Shown: positions 42,725 to 62,760 of the stretch, one piece after another
Layout of the letters: each line of letters starts with the position of its first letter
Position numbering within the stretch: position 1 is the first letter of the stretch
From: Datisca glomerata
Taxonomy: Eukaryota > Streptophyta > Magnoliopsida > Cucurbitales > Datiscaceae
Direction: 5' to 3'
Length of the DNA stretch: 64,000 nucleotides
Assembly: GCA_003255025.1 (NCBI GenBank)
Contig: QANY01011928.1
Coordinates: 666,052-730,051 of the forward strand
Notes under the pieces: model-generated
Seen by the model: only the letters and a program-made list of their open reading frames with translations
The model's database searches: none
What the model was told of the DNA's origin: nothing
Position numbers and translations under genes: made by a program

Positions 42725-44885
42725 ACAATCCACACTTTAGTCCTTAAAAATTAATCTTTTGTTACAATCACCCATAAAACAAAACATATGACACGCATAC
42801 TTATGTGATTGAGTTATTTGTAAATTTATACCATTTTCATTCAATTTAAAGATTTTTATACCACTTTCTCAAAATTTAGAGTTTTACATCCGTGACCCGC
42901 TACAATTAATATAAAAGAATTTCAACTCTCTCTTTCCTCATTATTTCTTTCTTTTTTTTCCTCCATGCAAAGATCAAATCAATACTCACTCCCCTCACTC
43001 TTCTTCTTTCCCTCATTGTTTCCTTCATGCTTTCTAGTTCGTTTCCTCCATGCTTTCCTATTCAACAAAACAATGAATGTTTGTTTCCTCCATGTTTTCC
43101 TGTTCTGTGAAGTTCTTCCTCTTAATCGCACTAGTTTTTTTTACGATGACATAGTTGTTTAGGCTTCAATGATGGTAATGGGCAAGTGAAATTTGTTGGA
43201 TCGGTGTCGATTTGTAGATTTTAGTGTTTATTGGAGGCGGAGTTGAGGGCATACGAGCTCTTCGAAATCAAGCATGGCCGAATGGGTACTTAACCAACTC
43301 AGATCTATTGGATCCGATCATAACGACAGAATGGGTACTTAATGGCACAAAGCGTCAGTGGTTGAATAAAACTTTTTTTTTTCGTTTGAATTTTGTGAAT
43401 TCTTTTACACTTCTTTGGGTTTTAAGTTTGTTGATTATATATGTGTGTTGATTAAAATTTAAGTAATTATAAACCGATAAGGGGTTCAAGATTGATTACT
43501 GTGTAGATAGTGTCAATTTCTGTATCTAGATTTCTCACTAACAAGAGATAAAAATGATTACTTGAAAGGTTCAGTAGTATTTTTTTATTACTTGATCCCT
43601 TCAAGTAGTCACATGCTCTATGTATAAATTATTACATGAAACAAAATGACTACTTGAAAGGTTCAAGTAGTAAAAAAATACTACTTGAAACTAACTACTT
43701 AAACCATCAAATAGTCATTTTGATTTTGGAAGAAAAAGGAATATATTACTTAAATGGTTCCAGTAGTTAGATACAACTACTTGAACCCTTCAAGTAATTT
43801 TTTTTTCTTCCAGAATCAAAATCACTAATTGAAGGGTTCAAGTAGTCAGATACAACTACTTGAACCTTTTAAGTAATATTTTTTTAACTTTCAAAATCAA
43901 AATCACTATTTGACGTAGTTGTATCTTATTACTTGAACCATTCAAGTAATTTTTTTTACTTCCAGAATCAAAATCACTACTTGAAGGATCAAGTAGTCAT
44001 TTTGTTTCATGCAATGATTTATACAAAGAGCATGTGACTACTTGAAATGTTCAAGTAGTAAAAAATACTACTTTGACCATTTCAAGTAGGCATTTTGTTT
44101 CATGCAATAATATATACAGAGAGCACGTGACTACTTGAAGGGTTCGAGTAGGAAAAAAATATTACTTGAACTTTTCAAGTAATCATTTTTATCTCCTGTT
44201 AGTGAGAAATCTATATATAAAAATTGACAACCATCTATACAGTAATCAATCTTGAACCCCTCATTGGTTTATAATTACTTAAATTTCAATCAACAAACAT
44301 ATATAATCAACAAACTTATAACCCAAAAAAGTGTAAAAGAATTCACAAAATCCAAACGAGAAAAAAAGTTTGCTCAAGCCTCAAGTTTTTTCCAGCCACT
44401 GATATTTTGTGCCATCAAGTACCCACTCTGTCATTATGATTGGATCTAATAGGTCTGAGTTGGTTAAGTACACATTCGGCCATGCTCGATTTCGAGAGCT
44501 CATCTGCCCTCAACTTCGCCTCCAATGAACACTAAAATCTACAAGCTGTCACCGATCCTAACTTCGCAGAACAGGAAAACATGGAGGAAACAAACATTCG
44601 TTGCATGGAGGAAACAATGAGGGAAAGAAGAAGAGTGAGAGAATATGTATTAATTTGATCTTTGCATGGAGAAAAATGAAAGAAATGATGAGAAAATAGA
44701 GAGTTAAATTTTTATTATGTTGATTGTGGTGGGTTAAGAGTGTTAAATTCTGGATTTTGAGAAATAGTATAAATGTCCGTAAATTAAATGAAAATGGTAC
44801 AAATTTACAAATAACCTTTATGTGATTAACAAAAATCACAAAAACAGACCACATCTTTGTCATTTTTAAGGATTTTCAATTTGCA
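42725..44885. mobile_element. 2.2-kb foldback / long-TIR element
   Basis: The left arm (about 42725-43560) and right arm (about 44190-44885) are imperfect inverted copies. For example CCATGCAAAGATCAAAT near 42963 pairs with the right-arm complement near 44656. ATGGGTACTTAA, TCGAAATCAAGCATGGCC and CTCACTAACA(A/G)GAGATAAAAATGATTAC on the left also recur inverted on the right. Arms of about 700-800 bp with a short core fit a foldback element or a Mutator-like element with long TIRs. Outer ends are decayed (CCTTAAAAAT/ATTTTTAAGG) and no target duplication was confirmed. It ends about 410 bp before the lipase start codon. Confidence 0.75.
43555..44195. repeat. Core of ACTTGAA/TTCAAGT mini-palindromes
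   Basis: More than a dozen short palindromes of the form TACTTGAA-n-n-n-TTCAAGTA, spaced by 30-60 bp with recurring spacers TCATTTTGTTTCATGCAAT and CCAGAATCAAAATCACTA. They form the loop region of the foldback element. Confidence 0.8.
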
Positions 44886-45231
44886 CCATCTCTCATCTTC
44901 ATCAACCATATCTCTTCTTCTTCAATAGCAAATTTTTGTACTTCGTTTACAAAAACGAGATGGTGAAATGGTGTTCCATAAAATGAAGAAGATATGACTG
45001 AAGCTAATCTCGTAAGCAAGTGATTGTCATCTACGTGTTTGTGTTTTTGTTAGTGATTATAACCAGACTTAAAATCCTAACTCTTTTTGGTTATTGATAA
45101 CTAGATGATATTAAGTTTAGAAAATTGTAAGCTTAATGCCAACTTATTGATTTTGAAAATTTCGGACTAAAGAAAGTGCTAACTATCCCCGCTCCATATA
45201 ACAGACTCCAGGAGTTTACCGTCCATTTGCG

Positions 45232-45296
45232 ATGAAATCCCTATATCCAAAGGTGCCGGACCAACAACACCCGCACCATCCTCTGTCTCCATTTTG

Positions 45297-45297
<1 letters not shown>
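45232..45297 (+). promoter_or_regulatory. Upstream ORF overlapping the lipase start (TGATG)
   Basis: An ATG at 45232-45234 opens a 21-codon frame whose TGA stop (45295-45297) shares its last base with the lipase ATG (45297-45299). If it lies in the transcript it could limit or couple translation of the main frame. The transcript start is unknown. Confidence 0.45.
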
Positions 45298-52600
<7,303 letters not shown>

Positions 52601-53101
52601 ATCATGACCGTCGAGGTTAGATTGTTTTACTCTTGATTTTCCTTCAGCTGCTTGGATTGGTTTCTCTGCAAATTTGGGATGAAGATACAGTGTCCAAGAA
52701 ATCATGATCTGTGGAGTAATATACGGAAGTGTTGATATTTATGAATGGGCTTCCCTTTCAAAACTGCAGATGATTTCCCCAAAAAAACAAAAAAGAAACA
52801 GGCATCCTAAACTGAAATTTATCATTCCGGGTGCCCCCAAAATAGAAATGGTGATACACAATTGCTTGCTAATAAGAAGTGCTATGTTGCAATATCACAT
52901 AACTCATCTCGAAGTCATGAACTTAGCAGAACCGACTGTTCAACTGTGATATTTTCAACAAAAACAACAAACAAATACCTTAGCTGGATTCTAGTTATCC
53001 CCCTCCCTACCCCCACCCTTTCTGTTTAGTGAAATTGATGTGATGATCTTTTGTAACTTAGCATATTTGTATATAGCTTGCATTAGGTATCGCTGATGTC
53101 C
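52601..53101 (+). other. 3' UTR and downstream region of the lipase gene
   Basis: Follows the TGA at 52598-52600. Short open frames here match nothing. The transcript end is not defined; see the AATAAA at 53250. Confidence 0.4.
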
Positions 53102-53171
53102 TTATTTAGATAGAAGACTCATAACATAGATTGAATTTATTTAGATAGAAGACTCATAACATAGACTGAAT
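53102..53171 (+). repeat. Two 35-bp tandem copies
   Basis: TTATTTAGATAGAAGACTCA and the following 15 bases are repeated once with a single change (ATAGATTGAAT versus ATAGACTGAAT). Confidence 0.95.
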
Positions 53172-53249
53172 TTATGAGAGAATTTTTTGTAATCTTTTGG
53201 AGTACAAACAGAAGCAAATGATGTGTTTCAGAATGTTGTCAATGTTAGC

Positions 53250-53255
53250 AATAAA
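53250..53255 (+). terminator. Possible polyadenylation signal
   Basis: AATAAA about 650 bases after the lipase stop codon, followed by T/G-rich sequence. Plant signals are loose, so this is only a candidate. Confidence 0.3.
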
Positions 53256-55479
53256 ACATTGCTAGTTGTGCTTGAAAGTTCAGGGACTACTGATTTTAAT
53301 TGCTTGTTAGATTATAAATCTTGGGTTTTCTCTCCAAAAGATTTCACAGCTTTTAGCCATCGTTTCAACAGATAACGAATCATGGTTTTGTCTGTCTTGC
53401 ACCTAAAATTTTGAATTATAATACTTCATGAATTATAATACAATTATAAGAAAACAAATCAGTTGTTTTTTCTTATTGTATGTTAAAGATAGCTTATGAT
53501 AAAGACGCTCAAGCATGTGAACGTAGGTTCTACATCGGTGTTGATTCTTCTTAAATTTCTCAAATCTGAAATTGAATCAGAAATACCAACATTTTTTAAA
53601 TTTTTAGGAACCTGTGTAGGCCGTTATTTGATGGAAATATTCTAAAGCCTTAACCCCAGCCCCACTCCAAAGATACCAAAGAGTGATGATTTCATCTGTG
53701 AGTTAAATACTAAGGTATGTTATCTTAGATTATTCGTCTTTGAATTCCTGCCTGGAGAACATGGCTTGTTTAATTTAGTGGTTATCCACCACTTGAAAAG
53801 TGTTAAATTCTTTGATTAGCTGGTGAACTCAAAATAAAAAATAATATATATTACCTATATTTATATTTATGTTTATATTGTAGACACACAAACACACATA
53901 TATATCGATGGTGATTTTGTGTATTGTCATCTATATTTATGTTGATTTCCATAAGATATCTAAAATTATATATGTCTATTGATTTTCAAACTTTGTGGCA
54001 TATCATATGTTCTATATGAATGTTTGAAACTGGTTCAAACGGCTTAAGTCTAAAGTCTTAACAATAGGTGGTGTAGAAGTGTGCTAGCTTGACTAAATAG
54101 GCAAATACGCAAAGACAACAAATGTTGCCCACTCCGTTTAACAGAATTAGTCTCATTGCATGACATTAAGTTACATTAAAGTGTGCTAAAAGTAATTCTT
54201 TTATGGTTATTTTAATTGAGTTTTTTTTTATTCTATCAGTTTTTATATCACTGAAAAGATCGAATGAATCAGAATAGATGGTTTAGTACTCAAATCTTAT
54301 TACGGGTTGTGGGTTCAAATCAGTGTACTTCATCCAATCTAATTTAATTTTTTTTTAAATATCCATGAGTCAAAGCCAGCTCCATCTAATTCAAATATGA
54401 TCATTTTATTGGACCTCTTATATTCGATTTTATCCAATTCCATCTGTGAAGTTTGAATTCAATGGGAGAGGGAGAAATTTATATAAAACAACAAAAAAAT
54501 ATACAGGAAAGTGATACTTGAATTTCTTAGAATAATCTATACTATATATAGATTTTTATAAGTTGGGGAAACATTTTGTGGATAATATTATCTCTATTTT
54601 CAAAATTCTCTATAATATTCTTAAACTCAAAATTTAATAGAAAAATCACATGAAGTGTTTTTCAATCATTTTATTAAATTAACATTTTTAAAAACGTTTT
54701 TTCTTCATCATTACTATCTAAGTTATAAAAAGACAAAGTAATTATTAGTCTCAAATTAACTCAATATTTTGTTAGCTAATTATTTAAGGTAGCATGAATT
54801 ATAAGATTATCTTAGAATTTAATTAAACAAAATTTATATTAAGTTCATTATGCTAATCTTCTTTTCTAAGCATAATTTGTTTTTATTTTATTTGACTCAA
54901 ATTATTTTTTCATGGTCGTGTATATCATTTTAAACTCAACGTGAACAAAATTTGTAAATGAATTGAAACATCGTAGGTCGAGATAAATTCATCGCATATG
55001 ATATTTGACTAATTTATATATGTGAACAAAAAGAGGTGGTTCCTTAAATGTAATACACAACATGCAAAATTATTCAACACTCAGATGCAAGAAGATAACA
55101 GTAAAAACTGTATTAAGAAATACTAACAACCATTTTTATTGTTATTTTCTTGCATCTTAATACACTCTATTTTCGTCCGCGCAGGTTGTCCTCTCCCATT
55201 TGTTTCTCAGAACTCGTTTTACAACTCTTACTATTTGAGAGCTAAAACCTATTTTGTGAAACAAAACTTTCTTCTCCCGCTTCTTTTTTGTAAATTTTTT
55301 CTTTTTTCTTCAGCATAAAATAATGAACGGGAGCACTAATTTATTGTTGCTATAAACGTTGTTTGTTTAAGTTTTTAATCTTACACCTCAATACAATTTT
55401 TGTATTTACTGTTTTTTAATACAATTTTTACTGTTATCTTCTTGCATCTTAATACCCTCTCTTTAAATTACTGTTGATT
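53256..55479. other. AT-rich noncoding stretch
   Basis: No gene was recognised. A GGTTTAGTACTC...GGGTTCAAATC block near 54278-54325 faintly resembles tRNA A and B boxes but lacks a tRNA fold. Confidence 0.45.
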
Positions 55480-57245
55480 CCACGCCCAGACGAATTTGAC
55501 TCTAAATCATCCATAGAGTCAAGTTATCAATCATCCAGAAAGGTTACTCCTCAACAATTGAAGGACACACTCAATAATATAAATCTCAGTGATAAATGAT
55601 CAAAATAATTCATCCTAGGCACAATGCCAATATCAAGGAGTTCAAAAATATATCATAATAGTCCTCCAATACAACGGCTATAATGATACCCAACAATCAA
55701 TTATCAATGGCAACAACGACTTGAATCTGAATTACCGTCTTGATTAACTACTTTCAATTCTTAAAGTATTTTATCAAATTTTTCAGATTCAATTTCAAAT
55801 CCTGGAAGACTGTTAATCTTATCAGATGAAGATGATTCAACAGTTTTTAAATTCTGTAATGTTTCTTCAATATTTGAAGATTCATTAATTGTGGAAGATT
55901 CATAGGTGGAATCTAACCTATGAATATCTAATTTTGATGACTATCATGGTCAATAATCTTGACAGATGATTTAATTTTTAAATCTTTGGATGATTTCTCA
56001 ATACTATTTGAAAGTTCATCGATTGTGGATGACTCATAGGATTCTGACCTACAAGATTCTTCAATTTTATTATTGAAAGAATTATGAATTATGGATGGCT
56101 CATAGTTAGATTCTAACCTATGACTATCTGATTCTAAGACATTGTCTCTTTAAGATTTTACCCTTTTAAGAATTTCTTCATCAAAAGTTTTCTCATAATG
56201 AATTTGAAAAGGTTAATGAAATCTTTTTTAGATTGAGAATTTTCTTGATTAGTTAGGATTTTTTCAGGCGGTAGATGACTGATAGTCACCACACTGGAAT
56301 ATTCATTGACCCATTTAGACTTAAAAACTATTTTAATATTTTTCTCATAAATATCCTCGATAAAATCAAGGGAAAAATATGTCAAATTTATATTTTTACA
56401 TGAATGTCTTTCATTCAGCAAGTATGATTTTTCTTTGATCCATATTATATGAATTTCTGAACCTATTGCGTCTATCCAAATTGGCTGGGTTATTCTTTCC
56501 CAATCTGGTTTGTATTCTTGGTTCAAGGTATCTGGATTAGAATTTTTTTTATTTTTGTTCTAATTTTTGAATTCTAAAATTTTGAGTATTAATAGATGAT
56601 TCTGGAAAGAAACTTCTAGGGGTACTAGATTGACTATACTCCATAATTTGAGAATTAAAATATTGATAATTAATTTTATTATATTGTTTATTATTAAGGT
56701 TTGTCTGACTTTCTTAGGAACTTATTCCTTTAGGTTCTAGACATTTAATTTTTGAATTTTTTAATTCTTGCTCTATTTGAATCCTAATATCTTGATCATT
56801 ACTAATAGATGATCTAGAAAAAGAACTTCTAGAGTTACTAATCTTAGAACTAGAAGACTGATAATTAATATTCTCAGTAAGTTTTTAGTTTTATTAGAAG
56901 AAATTATTTTTTTCATGCCCTTTTCTAGGAACATGTATTTTTCCAATTGTTTTTCATGATGCTAAGACTTGAAGGAAGCATCAAATCATTTTGTTTTGTA
57001 TATTTCTTTATTGGAAATTTTAGGTATATTCCATACCTTATGATCTATTTGATCATCTGAAAAGTATTGAAAGTGTTCTTCACTATGATTTACTTGATCA
57101 TCTGAAAGATATTGAAAATTATTATCTACTTGTTCATCTGCATAGTAATTAAAGTGTTCTTCACCTATTGTGTCAGGTATTGCATTTATTGTAGACTTAA
57201 TGCTACAAGAAGAATTACTTCTAACTAATCTATCATTGATCAAAA
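55480..57245 (-). pseudogene. Broken ORF remnant, possibly endogenous pararetrovirus-like
   Basis: Two larger open blocks on the minus strand, at 57243-56986 (85 codons, with an RSNSS motif near its start and three repeats of a DDQ(V/I)-type acidic unit) and 56526-56158 (about 120 codons, rich in I, K and W). They are linked by Ser/Asn-rich sequence with stops and frame changes, and followed down to about 55800 by an acidic Ser/Glu-rich stretch containing repeats of an ES(Y)ES-type motif. The order resembles the movement-protein/coat region of endogenous caulimovirid-type polyproteins in plant genomes. No RT, protease or zinc knuckle was found here, so the assignment is tentative. It cannot make an intact product as it stands. 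Confidence 0.4.
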
Positions 57246-57249
57246 TAAC

Positions 57250-60200
57250 TAAATTATTTTTATTATTGAGAATTTAATACTGTATTTTTGTTACTAACCT
57301 TATGGTGACTTCTACAACCTCCTATTTGATTTCACTCTTCTCACTTCCGCCTCTACAACCATCATACCCTCGGGATTTATGTATCTAAGAGGTCTTACCT
57401 AACTCCATAAAGCTAACCAAATAGAAGCTGGTACGTCAGTCTCTGATAAACAGATTCACGAATTAAGTGAACAAATAATATAGAGAAATAATCAATTATA
57501 AGAATAACCAACCACTTGGACGGAGAGTGAGATTAGATATAAGCAATTATTCATGTAAGCAAATAAGTAAACAATAATATCAATAATCAGCCATAATAGA
57601 CGGCGAACAGATTAATTATGTAAAAATTTGAAGTAGATCTAAAAGACAACACAATAAATGTTCCGGTATTAATCACTATATACATTTAAACTATACTATT
57701 TTATTGTTGAAAAAAATCTACACTATTCTTTTGCAAATGCAACACCAAAAATCTGAACCTTTTTTTTTTCTAAGCGCTCTGTCATCTTGGTTGCTTATTC
57801 CAAAATGGCCTCCGAGGATCATGGAAAGTGGAAACGATGTAAACTTTGAATCAACAAGAAAGTAAAAAAGACATAAAAATGACATTTTCACGTGTTTCAT
57901 CTGTCATCTCATCTCTCTTAATATTTGGACGGTTCTCTCTCGACTGTTCTCTCTCTCTTTTTCTGCTTTGATAAAAACACGATATCTTTGACTCCGCGTA
58001 CATCTTCATTTCTAAACTATGATTTCATTTTATTCTAATTTTTCTTTTCCCAAACGTTTTTTGTTTTGTTTTTTTAATAATGTTAGAATGATCAATTTTT
58101 AGATTCAATTTTAATTATTAAAAGATGTTTAATCATTTATAATTTTGTGTCCTATCATTCATTAAAAAATTTATTATTTATAAATTAACTATTCAATTAA
58201 TCACTTAGTCAATTAATATTTATGATGTGTTTGAGAGTATTTCTGACTAAGAAATACTTTTATATATTGAGATGATAAAATACTAGTTAAAACAAATTTC
58301 ATATTTATTTTTGTATGAAATATTGAATGTATTGTGAAGTATATTTATATGTATTTATAAGCATTTTTAAAAACACTTGGACTGATATTGTTTTAGAAGT
58401 ATTTATAAATACTAAAATATATAGCAAGAAAAAACATTTGCGAAATAAATGGTATCTAAAATAATAGATCTCAGTAATTAAAGTACTTGTACGTAAAATA
58501 CTATATGTAGAATTGTAGATACTAGTTCTTTTTAATAATCTGTCGTTTTCTTTTGTTATTAATAAAAAAATAACTCTACACGTCAAGAAACCAGTGAGCT
58601 ACGTGTTTACTTCTTTTTCTTTGTGCCGTCCAAAAGTCAAATTATGGCCATTTTAAGTACAAGAAAAATACGGGAAAACTTTGACTTGCAAGTTGTAATT
58701 GGTGCGGATTTTAACCAGGGTAATGATGGTAGTTCATCTTAGTTAATTGATATTTCGGATTTGGTAAGCATGAAATTTTTAGATTTTTATTTTATTTATT
58801 CATACTTTAATTATAAAAAATAAATAAATAGTCAAATTATCATTGATTTTCTCTTATTATTAACTTCTAAACGGAAAGAATCCATAATATTATTGGCTAT
58901 TGTTGCATAATCAAACACTTGAAAATTAAATATCTTTCTTTATTTTTTAGGATTGAAATTTGAATTCGTGCTTTGTTTGTTTGCTGTAAATTGTCTTTTT
59001 TGAAGACCATATCATTATAGCAAATAGAAAAAGCCATAAACCCTGGTCGGTGTCCCCACGGTGCAGGATAAATTATTCAAAGTTCCCCGCAATGTGATTT
59101 GAGTCTCAAATTATGAAAATTTAATTCGTTGATTTAAATCGATCAAAATCTATTGAGCACGAAAATTAAAAAAATAAATTAATTTTTTAATTAAATTCAA
59201 ATAGATCTTAATCGTTTATATTTTAATTCAATAAATATTGGAGAGTCACATTATGGCAGGTCGAAGGTATAATTTCTCACCGTACAAAGATAAAAATGCA
59301 TTTTTCATCTTTTGTGAAATAGATCATAGATTATGGTTGTCAGTACACTTATCATAATTAGAATTTATTTCGATGTAATTTAAAATTTGATTCTTATAAA
59401 ATTTTCATTCTAAAAAGAACTAAGATGAAGATAAGGTAGATCTCCTATTTTGATTTTACTTGATAAAGAAGTCATTATTTTGTACTCATGTATAAAATTA
59501 ATTGTCCTCGAAAGTATTTTCATTTGGGGTTGAGTTACATCTATTTGATAAATAGATAAAAAAATCTTTATCGTCATATTCCATTAATCATTCTACTGTT
59601 TGTCCTCCTTCCCCCAAAGAATCGTCCTAATGAAAAAGGTAGGACAAAGTCACTAGACAAGACTCAAACAATAACGACTCCGATGACCCTTGGGTCACTC
59701 CTCTTCCATTAGTCCGATTTCAACGACGACATGGATCACCTGCATTTAGTAGTGTCATTTGTGTGAAAGAAGATAGAGAGATCATATCGCTTAAACAAAC
59801 TAGAGTACTCGTGATTAATGAAATGTTTTCTTTTCAAGTTAAGTGAGATATTTGAACATAGAATGTTAAGTATATAGGAGAGGATGCATCATAAATTAAA
59901 TAAATATCCTATACGGGGATAGTTATGAGGTGTTAGACTATCTTGTATAAGTCCAAAGTCAAACAGATCTAGATATAGATTAAGTAATTATTCCTACCAA
60001 TTTTTATTTATTTCCCTCTAAATTTTTTAAGCCCTAAATATAAGTTCGGGGTGTAGCAGTTGACTGAACATCTAGTAGTAAAGCCATGTTTCAGTGCATG
60101 CTGAGGATCAATCGCCTAGGCAGAAACGGTATCTACAACATTTCATTTTCAATGGACTACTACACAAAGAAGAAAATTTACCCTTACCTTCAAAATAAAA

Positions 60201-61110
60201 TTAACGGTTAATTTCACAAACAACTTTTTACCTTTGATCGATTTATAAGTAGATCCCCTTAACTTTAACTTCTTCCTAATTTCTCCTTTAACTTTCATGA
60301 GCTATCAGATAGACCCCATCTGTTAATTTTTCATCTTATACCCATTAATATGTTGCCCTGGATACACATACTTTATTTTGGAACTCGTTTACCCTAATAA
60401 AATGAGTTAAACTCATGTATATCTTCATTACAGTTAAATTGGAATACCGTTTGTCCTTCACCTATCATAAAATTACCCTCAAAATCATTGTTTTGTTCTT
60501 TACTCAGAATATTACCTCTCAAATTATTATTTTGTCATTCACGTATCATAATATTACCTCTAAACATTATTGTTTTATCTTGATGAAGAAGTTGATGTAA
60601 AAAAATTAACTATGATTAACCTGAAGGTCAATCACTCATTTGTCATTGATAATCATATATTACATTTCAATAATATTCACTTCGGCATCCCCTCTCTTAT
60701 CTATAATTAGGAAATGAACCAAATCCAATAATTTCACAAGCAACTATTAAGGGAGATCCTCGTATACAATAGATAGGTATAAAATTTCATAATATCTTTT
60801 GATCTTGAGGTTGTGATTACATCACTTTTTAATGCTTAATTTTTTTTAAGATTCTACAAATGTTTTTTCGCGTATTCTTCTCTAGTTAATTATTTCTTAA
60901 GATTTGTTTTGAACAACAAGTGCTCAAGAAAACGATGAATGAAGCAAAACTGTAAAAGAACAGTTTCATAAAAAGTACATTAAGTTTATTCTAAAAGAAA
61001 ATAGTATGCATTATTTTCACTGTTTTTGTTCTCTTTTTTGCAGCACATGCATGGATGAAAATATGAATGACTATCAATTACCATGTATCATGTTATGGGT
61101 GCTTTCCTAG
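57250..61110. other. AT-rich noncoding stretch
   Basis: No supported gene. Small open frames are AT-rich translations without domains. Blocks at 59040-59075 and 60040-60130 are less AT-rich but show nothing recognisable. Confidence 0.5.
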
Positions 61111-61374
61111 CCACCAAGAATCTAAAGACGGGTGTTACACCGCACTAGGGGGGCCCCGATGAAGGAAAGTTTTGGAGGAAAAGGACCGGCCTCACCCAGT
61201 CAGTACTGAGGTTGCTCGGATCGCACAGACCCGAGCACATATAAGAGCAAGGATGGGGTGCACAAAGAGAGTTCGGATAACCACGAGCACAATGTCATCA
61301 TTACTCGCCAAAAGTAGCACTCAACAGGACCAATCGCCATGACAGGTTGTCAAGATTACCTTCGTCCGGTCAAT

Positions 61375-61850
61375 CCTGACAACCTGGTGAGGTGCTTTAC
61401 CCCGCCAGTCGGGATTAAATAAAAAGTGATGACTGGTGATGTGCTCTAACCCACCAGTCAGAATTAAACAAAAAGTGAGGACTGATAAGGTGCACTAGCC
61501 CACCAATCGAGGTTAAACAAAAAATAATGACTGGTGAGGTTCTCTAGTCCACTAGTTGAGATTAAACAAAAACTGATGACTGGTCCACCAGTCAAGATTA
61601 ATTTAAAAATGATGACTCGTGAGGTGCACTAGCCCGCCAGTCTGGATTAAACAAAAAGTAATGTATAGGGATGTGCTATAGCCCACCAGTCGGGATTACA
61701 CCAAAAAAGTGATGATTGGTGAGGTACACTAGCCTGCCAGTCGAGATTAAACAAATAGTGATGACTGGTGAGGTGTTCTAGCCCACCATTCAAGATTAAA
61801 AAGTGATGCTAGCGTGGTGCTCTTGCCCGCCAGTCGGGAATAAAAATGAT
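61375..61850 (+). repeat. Tandem repeats A (~48-58 bp), + orientation
   Basis: About nine units of (C/G)CCAGTCGGGATTAAA, CAAAAAGTGATGACTGGTGA, GGTGCTCTAGCC. GACTGGTG and CACCAGTC can pair across neighbouring module borders. Homologous to 27391-27720 on the other strand. Confidence 0.85.
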
Positions 61851-62760
61851 GTCTGTCGAGCACCTCAGCTTGCAAACATGATCAATAATCGAGCCAGAGT
61901 AGGAAAATCTGGCTAGATATCAAGGTAAAATGATGTCTGTTGAGCACCTCAGCTCGCAGACGGGATCAAGGATCTAGCTAGAGCAGGAAAGTCTGGTTAG
62001 ATATCAAGGTAAAGTGATTTCTATCGAGCACCTTAGCTCGCACACGAGATCAAGAATCTAGCAAGAGTAGGTAAGCATGGTTAAATATCAAGGTAAAATG
62101 ATTTTTGTCGAGCACCTAAACTCGTAGACAGGATCAATGATCTAGATAGACCAGAAAAACCTAGCTAGATATCAAGGTAAAGTGATGTTTGTCGAGCACC
62201 TCAGCTCGCAGACAAGATCAAGGGTTTAACTAGAGCAGGCACGTCATGCTAGACATCAAGGAAATATATCTGCCGAGCACCCAATCTCATCAAACGGGAT
62301 TCAAGGGTCTAGCTGGAGTTGGCACGCTTGACTAGATATCAAGGAAAGATGTATGTTGACCACTCATACTCGCAGATGAGATCAAGGATCTAGATACAGT
62401 AGGCACGCCTGGCTAGATATCAAGAAAAGATGTATGCCAAGAACTCATGCTCGCAGATGAGATCAAGGGTCTAGCCAAAGTAGGCACGCCTAGCTAGAGA
62501 TCAAGGAAAGATATCTGCTGAGCATCCCAACTCATCTGACGAGATTCAAGGGTCTATCAAGAGCAGGCACGCCTGACTAGATATCAAGGTAAAAAGTGAT
62601 GTCTGCCAAGCACCCCGGCTCCCGGACTTGGTTGAGGGTCAAGCTAGAGTAGGCACGTCTGGCTAAACATAAAAAGGATGAATGCCGAGCACTCAAACTT
62701 GCCAGACAACAGTGAGGATCTAGCCAGAGCAGAAACATTTGACTAGACATGGAGTACTCT
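61850..62760 (+). repeat. Tandem repeats B (~78-80 bp), + orientation
   Basis: About eleven units of ATGTCTGTCGAGCACCTCAG, CTCGCAGACGGGATCAAGG, TCTAGC(C/T)AGAGCAGGCACGC and CTGGCTAGATATCAAGG. TCTAGCCA and TGGCTAGA within a unit are complementary. Homologous to 26740-27390 on the other strand. Confidence 0.87.

Noticed and set aside
54278..54325. tRNA gene or SINE head
   Set aside because: B-box-like GGGTTCAAATC is present but no cloverleaf can be drawn.
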